Shown one piece after another: positions 45,288-55,382 of a stretch of 64,000 nucleotides of DNA. Position numbers and translations under genes: made by a program. Below the pieces are notes generated by a model. That model was given only the letters and a program-made list of their open reading frames with translations. It made no database searches and was not told the origin of the DNA. How positions within the stretch are numbered: position 1 is the first letter of the stretch; each line of letters begins with the position of its first letter. Source of the stretch: Pelobates cultripes (lineage: Eukaryota; Chordata; Amphibia; Anura; Pelobatidae); NCBI GenBank assembly GCA_933207985.1, contig OW240924.1:72703236-72767235 (forward strand), given 5' to 3'.

Positions 45288-47369
45288 TCAACATTCCTCT
45301 TCCTGCATGTATTCTCCCTGATCTAGAGCTTCATACCTGCAAACAGCCATTACCTGTGCTGCGGCCTTTCTTTCTGCTATACTTTCTATAATGCTCTGCA
45401 TAGACCTAATTACCAAAGGAATCAGACATGGCAGAAGGAGACACAACATCAAAATCAGTATGACTCCACCTACCAATGCCTTGATTCCTCCAAACTGCTC
45501 ATACCAACTACCAAACCAACTACTCGGATTATACCCTTTCCATACCTGAGTAGGTACATGTGCTAGCTTAACCATATGGCTAGTAAGCTCAGCTATTGCT
45601 TGCCCTTCATCATCTATTTGAAGACAACAATTGCTTAGATTAAACTTCCCACATACACCTCCCTCTACTGCCAATAGGTAATCCAAAGCTAATCTATTCT
45701 GGTAGATGGCTGTCCTCATCCTAGTGTTATGCTTCGCTAGGAGATTGAGCGCTTGTGATGTTTCATTGGTAACTATCTCAACTACTGCTTGCAATCTTAT
45801 AATACGATTAAGCATATATATTGGGGTTCTGTATCCATAAGTACCATCCTCTGCCCACGTAGCTGGCCCATAATAATCTATAATACGCTGGGGAGGCCAC
45901 TCATCATCTTCCCAGGTACCTATCTCTAGGGGTGCCCTTTTCTTCCTATGATTTACATCATATACTTTAACTCCCAAAGTCTCTCCTGTTTCAATTGGCA
46001 ACAAGAAGAAGAATGGTTTGAGCATACCCAATACACATGTCCCTTCCCAGTCCTGTGGTAACTCCGAATATGCTTTCTTACCACAAATCCAGTACAAATT
46101 TGCTGGGGCTTTCCAACTAGATGTAGCAGATAGGTCAAACCATACATCCTTTAAATTGGTATAATTTGCAAACGGATTAGACGGTTCTGAGACATTTGAA
46201 GCTGACCACCAAATAGTATCCTTTGTATCGTCATTATAGGCTTTCTGCCCTAAACAAGTCAATTCTCCTACAGATGTATTAAACATTATTCCTTTCCTTG
46301 CTATACAAACATAACCTATAATGGAGGTCTTTAATCGCCACTCAGATTTACCTCTAACACTCACTTGATAATCAGATTGAGAAGATATTAGTTGTTCAAC
46401 TGTCTCAGAACCAGAATACATTACCTCCTTTGCTTCCCAAGGCCATTGGTCTCCCATATTAGTACCTCCACACACATAGCAGTTGGTTACATTAAGACTA
46501 CCAGCAATGCTCTCAGCTAGGTCTATGAATAAGTTTTTGGCATTATGGGTAACCTTATCTTCCACACTCATCTCCTCATAAAAAGAATGGAAAACCTGAT
46601 GAGTCTGGGGGGCCACTGTATCTGTCTCTATTCCTATGTATAATATCGTCCCAGGATCCAAACCTGTTCCATATATTTGGAACCCAAATAGATTCCCAAA
46701 CTTATCTATAAATAGCTCTGGGTCCTTGATAAGTATATGGACTGGGTTACACTCCATAGACTTACAATATGGCTTGGTAGGCAATCTAGTGATAATCATA
46801 TCCTTATCTACTGTCTGTCCCCAGGTTGCCCATCCCACACAGGACCAATACGGACAATAATTGTAGTCTTTATTTAGGCAGTTTGGATCTATATACTTAT
46901 GCTTATTACTAGGACAAATATACTTATCATTAGACCCATACGTTCTTTCCCATTTAAGACCACCACATACATTCCATGGCTTCCTACTACCTGATATCGC
47001 CTTACATGCATCAAATAGCAATACACCTGGAGAATGTACGCTTTCTAGTACAGTCTTATTTATCAGGTTCCCCTGTGCGTTCTCATTCCGAATAGTCAAC
47101 CAAATTGTACGGGGCTGATACTCAGGATTAAAACACCTAGGTTCTCCTGCTCCTATATGGCATACACTATAATCTGTACCTAGGTATCTACACTTTGATA
47201 CATGTCCTGTGCACTCATATTGCGAATGCCAAATAAGGGTCTGGGAAATACGATTGCCTGTTTTCGTAGTCTTAATGCAAACCTCGCAGCCTGGTGTGTC
47301 GGTACCTCTACCTTCCTGAATAATTAAAAACACACATATATACATCATCAAACACATTACTCCTGACAT
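45288..47369 (-). CDS. env: Endogenous retroviral envelope, open reading frame (693 codons)
   Basis: Env mediates receptor binding (SU) and membrane fusion (TM). I start at the ATG at 47369, which begins a hydrophobic signal peptide (MSGVMCLMMYICVFL); the upstream GTG-led extension is unlikely to be used. Residues about 170-245 (YCPYWSC, CNPVHILI) resemble gamma-type SU. A CYVC motif lies near 297-300, a basic RKKR cleavage site at 475-478, a CX7CC motif at 573-582, a membrane anchor at about 628-656 and a cytoplasmic tail of about 37 residues. At least seven N-glycosylation sequons are present. The residues just after the cleavage site are acidic and aromatic instead of hydrophobic. No stop or frameshift is visible. 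Expression is unknown. Confidence 0.9.
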   Translation of the reverse strand: MSGVMCLMMYICVFLIIQEGRGTDTPGCEVCIKTTKTGNRISQTLIWHSQYECTGHVSKCRYLGTDYSVCHIGAGEPRCFNPEYQPRTIWLTIRNENAQGNLINKTVLESVHSPGVLLFDACKAISGSRKPWNVCGGLKWERTYGSNDKYICPSNKHKYIDPNCLNKDYNYCPYWSCVGWATWGQTVDKDMIITRLPTKPYCKSMECNPVHILIKDPELFIDKFGNLFGFQIYGTGLDPGTILYIGIETDTVAPQTHQVFHSFYEEMSVEDKVTHNAKNLFIDLAESIAGSLNVTNCYVCGGTNMGDQWPWEAKEVMYSGSETVEQLISSQSDYQVSVRGKSEWRLKTSIIGYVCIARKGIMFNTSVGELTCLGQKAYNDDTKDTIWWSASNVSEPSNPFANYTNLKDVWFDLSATSSWKAPANLYWICGKKAYSELPQDWEGTCVLGMLKPFFFLLPIETGETLGVKVYDVNHRKKRAPLEIGTWEDDEWPPQRIIDYYGPATWAEDGTYGYRTPIYMLNRIIRLQAVVEIVTNETSQALNLLAKHNTRMRTAIYQNRLALDYLLAVEGGVCGKFNLSNCCLQIDDEGQAIAELTSHMVKLAHVPTQVWKGYNPSSWFGSWYEQFGGIKALVGGVILILMLCLLLPCLIPLVIRSMQSIIESIAERKAAAQVMAVCRYEALDQGEYMQEEEC

Positions 47370-47586
47370 CTTCTTCCTAATTCTTCGACCGTGCGACGGC
47401 ACCTCAGCTTCCAGGCGTGTGAGGGCTGCAGGGAATGGAGTCCTTCTGATCCTCACTGTTCTTCACAGAGGATTCCTCTGGCTTAAACGTTGGTAGGTGG
47501 TCAGGCTTTATTGTGGCCGTCAAAACACCTACTTGTAGATCTTTGTTGATGTTCCCTTGTAACAATACTCTTCGCAAAAAACACTT

Positions 47587-50500
47587 TTAATCTAACTGGG
47601 TCACTCGCTTCAACCGGATCTTGCAGGGATTCTCAGGATCTTGAGTAGCTTGCCAAGAATCTGCTGCTGGTTTAACCCTGGAGTGATGAATCCACGGAGT
47701 CACCTCTGCCACCTTTATAGCTGTTGGAGTAGACAAAAGAACAGCATAAGGACCCCTCCACTTTGGCCCCAACGGTACACTGTTCCACTCCTTTATCCAA
47801 ACTTGGTCTCCTGGATGGTAAGAATGGACAGGTGGATAAATATTTACAGGTAACCTATCTTGTACCCATTTCTGTACCTCCTCCATAGTTTTACCCAACT
47901 CTACAACCTGCCGCTGGGTAATTCCTTCTCCCAACTGACTCAAGTACCCCCTTAAGTTACTAAGTATGGGAGGTGGACGCCCATACATAATTTCAAAGGG
48001 TGATAGATCTAACTTTCTGGTAGGTGTGCTACGAATGCGCAACAGAGCTATTGGCAAAAGAACATTCCACTTGAGTTGGGTTTCTTGACACATTTTTGCC
48101 AACTGGGTCTTAATGGTTCTGATCATCCTTTCCACTTTCCCAGAACTCTGAGGCCTATATACTGTATGAAGTTTCCACTTAATACCAAGCATATGAGTCA
48201 GTTGTTGTAGGCACTGATGGACAAAAGCTGGACCATTATCTGATCCTATAGAACACGGTAGTCCATATCGGGGTATTATTTCTCGCAACAGAAATCGCAC
48301 AACTTCTCCTGCTTTCTCTGTACGAGTTGGACACGCCTCTACCCATCCTGAGTAGGTACACACAGCTACTAGTAGGTAACGATGTCCGCCGGATTTGGGC
48401 ATTACCGTGTAGTCTATTTGGAGATCGGACATAGGAAGCCCTCCCATGTACTGGACTCCCGGTGGTTTCACTGGACCTTGCCTTGCGTTGTTCTTGGCAC
48501 ATGACACGCATCTTCGAACAATGGCTTGAGTCAAGTTGGACAATCTTGGTATGTAGAAATGCTTCCTAAGAGATTCTTCCATACTATCTCTTCCAGAATG
48601 TGTCCCATTATGATAATTCTGGACAATTTCTACAGCTAGCGATGCTGGAATAACTATTCTTCCATCTTCTAACTGATACCAATTATTCTCCAAATATTTC
48701 CCAGCTTCAGTCTTTAACCACTCTACTTCTTGAGCTGTATAAACTGGAGTCCACTGGGACAGAGGGGTCGGTATAAGAGCTGCTACACACTCCACATATT
48801 CTTTTTGTCCGGATTCAGCGGCACGCTTAGCTGCACTATCTGCCATCCGATTTCCTTTCACCACATCACCATCACCTTTCAGATGTGCTCGACAATGTAT
48901 GATACCAACTTCCTTCGGCTCCCATACAGCTTCCAATAGTTGTAATATCTCAGCTGCGTACTTGATTTCTTTTCCTTCTGAGGTCAGTAATCCTCTTTCT
49001 TTATACAAAGCTCCATGGGCATGAGTGGTTAAAAACGCGTACTTTGAGTCTGTGTAGATATTTACTTTCAACCCTTCAGCCAATTGCAAAGCCCGTGTAA
49101 GTGCGATTAATTCTGCCTTCTGTGCTGATGTTCCTTTTGACAATGGCCGCGCTTCTATCACCTTGTCTATAGTTGTCACTGCATATCCGGCATAGCGAAT
49201 CCCTTCTTTCACGTAACTACTGCCGTCCGTGTAATACTGAACATCGGGGTTCTGGATGGGAAAATCATGAAGGTCCGGTCTACTTGAGAACACTTCATCC
49301 ATTACCTCCAGGCAATCACGTCGACTCTCAGTAGGTTGCGGCAAGAGGGTAGCTAGGTTCAAGGTATTTACAGTCTCAAGATGCACTCTCGGGTTCTCGC
49401 ATAACATGGCTTGATACTTAGTCATGCGGCTATTGCTAAACCAATGATTACCTTTATAGTCTAGCAACGTCTGTACTGCGTGCGGGACTCGCACATAGAG
49501 TTCCTGACCCAGAGTGAGCTTGTCAGCTTCTGCTACCAACAGGGCGGCGGCAGCTACGGCCCTTAGACAAGGAGGAAGACCACTGGCTACTGCATCCAGT
49601 TGTTTGGACATATACGCAACAGGTCGTTGCCATGATCCCAGATACTGTGTCAGTACTCCCACAGCCATCCTTCTTTGCTCGTGTACATATAAGTAGAATG
49701 GACGTGTATGATCAGGTAGACCTAATGCGGGGGCACTCATCAATGCCTTCTTAACATCCTCAAATGCCTTCTGCTGTTCGATGGTCCACAGGAAGGAATC
49801 ATGTTCCGTGCCTTTAATAGCGGCATAGAGGGGTTTCGCCAGTATCGCATAACTGGGAATCCATATCCTACAGAAGCCTGCTGCCCCTAAGAATTCTCGC
49901 ACTTGTCTTCTATTCTTAGGTGTTGGTATTTGGCATACAGCCTCTTTTCTTTCAGGCCCCATTATCCTTTGACCTTCAGAGATATGGAATCCCAGATACT
50001 TGACAGTTGGCTGACACAACTGAGCTTTCTTCCTGGACACCTTGTATCCTGCCTTCCAAAGAATGTGCAGTAAATCATAAGTTGCTTGCTGGCATATCTC
50101 TTTAGTAACTGCCGCTATCAACAAATCATCCACGTATTGTAGTAATACACATTCTCCTGGAATGGACTTGAAATCTAATAAGTCCTGACTTAATGCTGAT
50201 CCAAATAGGGTAGGTGAATTTTTAAACCCTTGGGGCAATCTTGTCCAGGTCATCTGACGTTTCGAGCCCGTTACAGCATCTTCCCATTGGAATGCAAAGA
50301 TACACTGGCTTTCTGTAGCAATTCGTAGGCAAAAGAAGGCATCTTTAAGGTCCAAGACTGTAAAGTAAGTAGCCCCACCCGGAATCAAGGCAAGCAGGTT
50401 ATAAGGATTGGGCACAACTGGATGTATACTTACTACCGCATCATTGACTGCTCTCAAATCCTGCACAGGACGATACTCATCTGACCCAGGCTTCTGAACA

Positions 50501-51168
50501 GGCAACAATGGAGTATTCCAGGGGGAAGTACAGAATTTTAGGATACCATACCTTATGAACTTATCCAAATAAGACTGTATGTTCTTCTTCGCCTTTTGAG
50601 GTATATGGTATTGTCGCAGGCTTACTGGATAAACCCCAAGCTTTAGTTCGATGCGTATAGGTGGGATATTGCGAGCAAGTCCTGGTGGGTTATTTTCTGC
50701 CCACACTCCTGGTATATTATACAAGGATTCATCACTCTTAGGGTTTTGACTTGTCATCACTGTATAAAGTCGCCACTCTTCTTCCTTTGGTACTGATAGT
50801 GTCATTATACCTGAGGGTCCATTAAACTTCAAGGATGTCGTTCCGTTAGGCAGAAATGTTATCTGTGCATGTAACTTCGACAACAAATCCCGTCCTAGAA
50901 GTTGGACTGGACATTCAGGCATGTAAAGGAACTGATGTTTCACTACGTGGCCTCCCAGTGTACAGAGTCGACTTTTGAGAACCGGTTTAGCAGCACTCCT
51001 CCCAGTTGCTCCTATTACAGTGATAGTTCTTCCTGAAGGAGGAGCAACTAGGTCGGTTACCACAGAATGTTCAGCACCAGTGTCGATCATGAAAGAACTC
51101 CTTTTTCCCCCTATTGCTACATTGACCATAGGCTCCGCTCGACCAAGGGGGATGGAGCCCGGTCGGTA
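47587..51168 (-). CDS. pol: Endogenous retroviral pol: protease, RT, RNase H, integrase
   Basis: The first ATG is at 51129 (1180 codons), but pol is normally made by read-through of the gag stop at 51171-51169, with which it is in frame. From that ATG: protease DTGA 16-19; RT with LDLKDAF (Asp 260) and YVDD 332-335; RNase H Asp 635, Glu 673, Asp 694 and Asp 764; integrase zinc site His 840, His 844, Cys 874, Cys 877; core Asp 906, Asp 964, Glu 1000 (DD35E). Every catalytic residue listed is present and the frame is unbroken to 47587. Env begins about 218 bp downstream. Whether the enzyme is functional cannot be judged from sequence alone. Confidence 0.93.
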   Translation of the reverse strand, partial: YRPGSIPLGRAEPMVNVAIGGKRSSFMIDTGAEHSVVTDLVAPPSGRTITVIGATGRSAAKPVLKSRLCTLGGHVVKHQFLYMPECPVQLLGRDLLSKLHAQITFLPNGTTSLKFNGPSGIMTLSVPKEEEWRLYTVMTSQNPKSDESLYNIPGVWAENNPPGLARNIPPIRIELKLGVYPVSLRQYHIPQKAKKNIQSYLDKFIRYGILKFCTSPWNTPLLPVQKPGSDEYRPVQDLRAVNDAVVSIHPVVPNPYNLLALIPGGATYFTVLDLKDAFFCLRIATESQCIFAFQWEDAVTGSKRQMTWTRLPQGFKNSPTLFGSALSQDLLDFKSIPGECVLLQYVDDLLIAAVTKEICQQATYDLLHILWKAGYKVSRKKAQLCQPTVKYLGFHISEGQRIMGPERKEAVCQIPTPKNRRQVREFLGAAGFCRIWIPSYAILAKPLYAAIKGTEHDSFLWTIEQQKAFEDVKKALMSAPALGLPDHTRPFYLYVHEQRRMAVGVLTQYLGSWQRPVAYMSKQLDAVASGLPPCLRAVAAAALLVAEADKLTLGQELYVRVPHAVQTLLDYKGNHWFSNSRMTKYQAMLCENPRVHLETVNTLNLATLLPQPTESRRDCLEVMDEVFSSRPDLHDFPIQNPDVQYYTDGSSYVKEGIRYAGYAVTTIDKVIEARPLSKGTSAQKAELIALTRALQLAEGLKVNIYTDSKYAFLTTHAHGALYKERGLLTSEGKEIKYAAEILQLLEAVWEPKEVGIIHCRAHLKGDGDVVKGNRMADSAAKRAAESGQKEYVECVAALIPTPLSQWTPVYTAQEVEWLKTEAGKYLENNWYQLEDGRIVIPASLAVEIVQNYHNGTHSGRDSMEESLRKHFYIPRLSNLTQAIVRRCVSCAKNNARQGPVKPPGVQYMGGLPMSDLQIDYTVMPKSGGHRYLLVAVCTYSGWVEACPTRTEKAGEVVRFLLREIIPRYGLPCSIGSDNGPAFVHQCLQQLTHMLGIKWKLHTVYRPQSSGKVERMIRTIKTQLAKMCQETQLKWNVLLPIALLRIRSTPTRKLDLSPFEIMYGRPPPILSNLRGYLSQLGEGITQRQVVELGKTMEEVQKWVQDRLPVNIYPPVHSYHPGDQVWIKEWNSVPLGPKWRGPYAVLLSTPTAIKVAEVTPWIHHSRVKPAADSWQATQDPENPCKIRLKRVTQLD

Positions 51169-53066
51169 TCAATAGTCCTCCATGACAGTGTCAACCAAAC
51201 CCACAAAGTCCCTATCTTCTCTTTCTTGCGGTCTCTGCGCTGCTGGGTAATACCTATTCCCTTGAACGCTTCCTCTACTATTCCCACCATTTCCTCCAGG
51301 GCCTCCTCTTCCTCTCACTCTACCTCTATAGTTATTACATTATCCTCCCCTTGTTCTATCTCTCTCATGTTGTTCCCTCAATGGACACTCACTCCTCCAA
51401 TGCCCTTCTTCCCTACAATATGCGCATTAGTTCCTACTTAAAGGCTCCCTATTCCACTTATTCTCGCTTTTCTCGGTTCCCCTGTACTCTTCCTTTACCC
51501 TTCTATCTACACCAGCGATAGCTACCGCTAACATATCTGCCTTCCTTCTCATCTTACGCTCTTCTTCCTTCTTCGTCTCTGTCTCCCTATTCATATAAAC
51601 CTTATTTGCTATTTCCATTAGTTGAGTTATAGACATCCCTACAAACCCTTCTAGCTTTTGCAATTTTCTTTTAATATCTCCGTAAGCCTGGCTGACAAAG
51701 GCAGAGTTAACCATCCGGGAATTCTCAGGAGCCTCTGGACTAAAGGGGGTATACAATCGGTATGCCTCCAATAATCGGTCATAAAAGGCACTGGGCGACT
51801 CATCACATTTCTGCAATACTTCAGCCGTCTTTGACATATTGATCGCCTTTTTCCCTCCGGCTTTCATGCCAGTAATAATGGCTTCCCTATAAGCTTTTAG
51901 GTGAGCCATATCAGCACCATTAACATTCCAATTCGGATCTACGTTTGGGTAATGAGCTGCGGCCCATGCTACCGGGTTGGCCTGATTCTGTGCACGGGCC
52001 ACTTCTTCAAGCGCTTTAATTGCCGCCTGATTAATCCGAGTCCTTTCCTCGTTATTAAACAATGTCATAAGCAATTGCTGGCAATCAGCCCAAGTGGGAT
52101 TGTGCGTTTGGATTATGGAGGTAATCAAATCTGTCATGGCTTGACGTTTGTCTGTGTAAGAGGAGTTATGGGTTTTCCAGTTGAACAAGTCCGTAGTGGT
52201 AAAGGGAACATAAACAAATACGGGGTCGGCATGTTGTAACTGGCCTTCACCATTAATGTGTGTCGGGCCCGGTGTCAATCGGAGAGGCATTTGATAATGT
52301 CGGGGTTGGAGGGTACCGGTCAATTGTCGGGTTAGTATGGGGCTTCGTTGAGGAAGGTCAGTTATGGGTTCCGGTCGAGGGGTAGTAAGACGAGGGGAGG
52401 GGGACGCTTTTTCTTTACTGAAGGGGAGGTTGGTAAGCAGAATATTCCGGGCCGGGCTGGGAGGAGCCTGACCAGGAACCAGAAATGACATCAAATCCGG
52501 ATAGGTGGAGTTAGTGGGGGTAGGTACCGGAAGGGGAGGGTTTAGAACAAGTGGGCTGGGCTCTGAGCTAGAGGATGGGGTAGGAGGAGACAATGGGGCA
52601 AGGGGAGTGGCATTACTAGCCGCACCTCCTCTTCCTCTTCCTGTAGAGGAGGAGTAAGGGGGCGTAAAGGAATCTCTGACTCAGGGGGCGTGTCCAGAAT
52701 GGGCGTGATCACGGCCTTGGTGGACAAACGAGTTCTGGCCAACAGGAGGCGGCATTGCTCCTCTTGGCACACCCTGATCCATTTTGGCAAGTCATCCACG
52801 GCCTGTTTCCAACAATCAATATATGGAAACTGGTCGTAAAGTTCCGGCCTACCAGATACAGCTACGTGTACACGCTGCACTAGATTAGGATCAAGACTAC
52901 CACGTGGAGGCCATGCAACCACTAAGGCAGGCCATTCCCTGCTACATAAAGTAGTCAAACGTGTTGGAGACATCTTTACCCCAAAATCACATACATTATA
53001 TCCCTTTTTAAAATTCTTTAACATGCAATCTAAGGGATCAACGATCTTTGAATCCAACGCACCCAT
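51169..53066 (-). pseudogene. gag: Endogenous retroviral gag, broken
   Basis: Gag forms the particle. The ATG at 53066 gives an MGxxxS start, the usual N-myristoylation pattern. The matrix part is open to about 52550, where the frame changes within a proline-rich, acidic linker. The capsid part (52593-51430) has a major-homology-type region (SPSAFYDRLLEAYRL) and a charged C-terminal coiled segment (RETETKKEEERKMRRK). A TAA at 51429-51427 sits immediately before the first Cys of a CX2CX4HX4C nucleocapsid knuckle, and another TAA is at 51342-51340. The natural terminator is TGA at 51171-51169. These breaks make this copy unable to encode a complete Gag. Confidence 0.88.
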
Positions 53067-54338
53067 ACTTAACAATGGAGCGTCGTCTCCAATAGAAACA
53101 AAACAAAACACACTTCCAACAGTCACACCCGTTTCCCTTGGCAACAGCACCACGTGGCACAGTTACTAGGCCAAACGCACACAACAAATCATACAGGGAA
53201 TTCCCGTACACACACAGCTGTTACACCACACACTAAATAACTATTACTGTACCTTTTTTGGCGAAATTATACAATTACCCACGCTATAATTCTCAGTATT
53301 TAAATTACCCGTCTATAACACACCCTAGTAACATCATCTTTACAAACAGTAGTTATAGTACGGTTAGCATTGGTTAGAATACAATTTTAAAGTCACAGGT
53401 CAGTTAATAGTAGTTATGGTGTTAAACATACAACATAAACGACAGTTATTAGTGATTATTTACAGTATCAGTGATTATAATACATGGTTATGGTACCGTG
53501 CGCTATGATAAAGTTACACACTATTCACACTCTCGCTAGATGGCAGAGCTCGCGCTACCCAGCAAGATATACACTCTACTATAATAAATTTTATCACATT
53601 TACAGTTTCCCAACTAATCTATTGGACAGTACCTCGAGGGACAACCTAAAACTATTTACATCCGTTTTGGTTAGCCGTCGCTGCCCAAGCACCACATATA
53701 GCGAACTAGAGGGCGGAATTTACAACAATACCCTTTTAGTCTATCTACTCTATCAATAGTCTAGTGGGTTCCAAATTTACACGCCTTCCCACTTAGCCAA
53801 GATAGGTTGAGAACTAGCAAACGATAAAGTACACCAGAGTCTGCTTAGTCTCCCGGTCCCTCCGACCTAGCGAACGAAATGTACACCCTAGATACGCTAG
53901 TCTAGACAAGACACCGGTGTCCGGCTTGGGCTATATACATTCAACCAAGACCCAGCCTGACTCCATACCAAGATTAGACGGGCTGACTACAGGGCGTCTA
54001 ATTATGAGCCTTTGCTCCTTCCCTCCCTGGAGGGGGCCAATTCCATACACAATTCCAATTCAAACCCCTTATGGGCCTACCGCACAATCGGTATCCAATA
54101 CCCATAGTGGGTCCACCGTCTAAAACAGTAGTCGTCTTACCTCCTCGTTCCTGAACCTGAGTTCACACTCATCGACGGGGACACCCCAGTACTTACTACG
54201 TAGAGGCCGATGATCTCCTGGACAACAGACCAGTGGCGCCGAGACTTCACACAGAAGTTCAGGGGTGCAGCCGTAGAGAACGTGGGCAAAGATAGACCGT
54301 CTCACGCCTCTGCTTCCTAGCCACCGTTAACGACGAGC
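53067..54338 (-). other. Provirus 5' leader
   Basis: About 1.27 kb between the primer-binding site and the gag ATG, where packaging and splice-donor signals would be expected. I see no convincing coding frame; short frames on either strand lack motifs. The leader is long for this virus type. Confidence 0.6.
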
Positions 54339-54356
54339 TTCCCGGCCAATGCACCA
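54339..54356 (-). promoter_or_regulatory. Primer-binding site, tRNA-Gly type
   Basis: On the minus strand TGGTGCATTGGCCGGGAA, complementary to the 3' end of vertebrate tRNA-Gly (ending in TTCCCGGCCAATGCA plus CCA). It starts four bases after the LTR. Confidence 0.85.
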
Positions 54357-54360
54357 AATA

Positions 54361-54818
54361 TGTTACCGGGAAACTGACGGAGGCCAAGCACAGAGAGATG
54401 GACACAGGTTTCTTCAGGAAGGAAGAGATATTTATTCGATTCACCGACCGGGACTCAGAGGGACTTATGTCACCAAAAACAGCAAAGATCTGAGCACTGA
54501 ATACACAGAGTACATTCCTTATATAGCAATGTAGCTCCTCCCATAATTAGCCACGCCCACACATACCCTTAACCTAATCAATGAATAGAGTCTAAACTCA
54601 TCCATCTGGTCTAACCACGTGGCTCATCTATAAAACAAAGGAGAGTAACGCGTAATTCCAGTTCCTGCATTCCTGCATTCCTGCACATGCTCAGTACAGT
54701 GATGACAGTATCTTAGCTACGTGTAACTAACTAACTGATACTACAAACACATGTACCTACATATGCCTTGTGGCAATCTTGGCCTGCTAAACTTGTATTT
54801 TACTGGAATTCCATCACA
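54361..54818 (-). repeat. Provirus 5' LTR
   Basis: On the minus strand it runs from TGTGATGGAATTCC to CCCGGTAACA (458 bp). A TATATAAGG promoter box lies at 54526-54518 and an AATAAA poly(A) signal at 54436-54431. It carries a 10-bp GCATTCCTGC-type duplication near 54665-54690 that is absent from the 3' LTR. Confidence 0.92.
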
Positions 54819-54831
54819 GGATCTTGAAGAT

Positions 54832-54968
54832 CAGGGCTGTCCAACCTGCGTCCCCCCAGATGTTGCTGAACTACAACTCCCATGATTCCCTGGCTATCTG
54901 TTTCATTGAAAGAATCATGGGAGTTGTAGTTCAGCAACATCTGGGGGGCCGCAGGTTGGACAGCCCTG
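54832..54968. mobile_element. 137-bp hAT-like foldback MITE
   Basis: CAGGGCTGTCCAACCTGCG pairs with its complement at the right end, and almost the whole element folds (inner arms CTACAACTCCCATGATTC). The flanks TTGAAGAT and TTGTGGAT match at 6 of 8 positions. Confidence 0.8.
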
Positions 54969-55382
54969 TTGTGGATAGTACCGTGAGCTGCAAAACATAT
55001 ATTGTACTCTATAACTCAGCTCCTATCATCCTTAGGCAGCTAGTAGTGAGAGATAAAATTACATGTTGTTCATTCAAGCTAGTTTATGCATATTACAATA
55101 ATAGTTTTTTTTCTTCTCTTTATCCACTCTTCTCCAGTTTCTTGATCTGGCTATGGACTATATACTGCTCTTTTACATGCTAGGCAGAACAGTGGGGTTA
55201 AGTTTACTTTAATGAGATTTCACAAGTCTTCAGTGTGCGCTGCAATTTTCGATTTTGTTGAACTTCATGTTAGGAGAAAAATGCAATGAAGGAGACAGGA
55301 GAATATTAAACAATTTCCCTGTGGCCCAGCAATTCACCCCATGCCCTGACATGTTGATTCTGTAGTAAATCTAATATGTACA
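54969..55382. other. Anonymous AT-rich spacer
   Basis: Nothing recognisable. Confidence 0.6.

Larger units (their letters stand above)
44718..54818 (-). mobile_element. Full-length gamma-type endogenous retrovirus, minus strand
   Basis: This 10.1-kb provirus has both LTRs, a primer-binding site, a polypurine tract, and gag, pol and env in order. Class I (gamma-like) features are gag and pol in one frame separated by a stop, an RT box reading YVDD, a DD35E integrase and an env with a CXXC in SU. Gag is broken in at least three places, while pol and env are open. The LTRs differ at roughly 20 of about 445 aligned positions by eye (4-5%) plus small indels, so the insertion is not recent. No matching host duplication is seen outside the LTRs. 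Confidence 0.93.

Noticed and set aside
53484..53759. Possible accessory gene in the provirus leader
   Set aside because: The frame is on the opposite strand to the provirus, 91 codons long, and has no recognisable motif.
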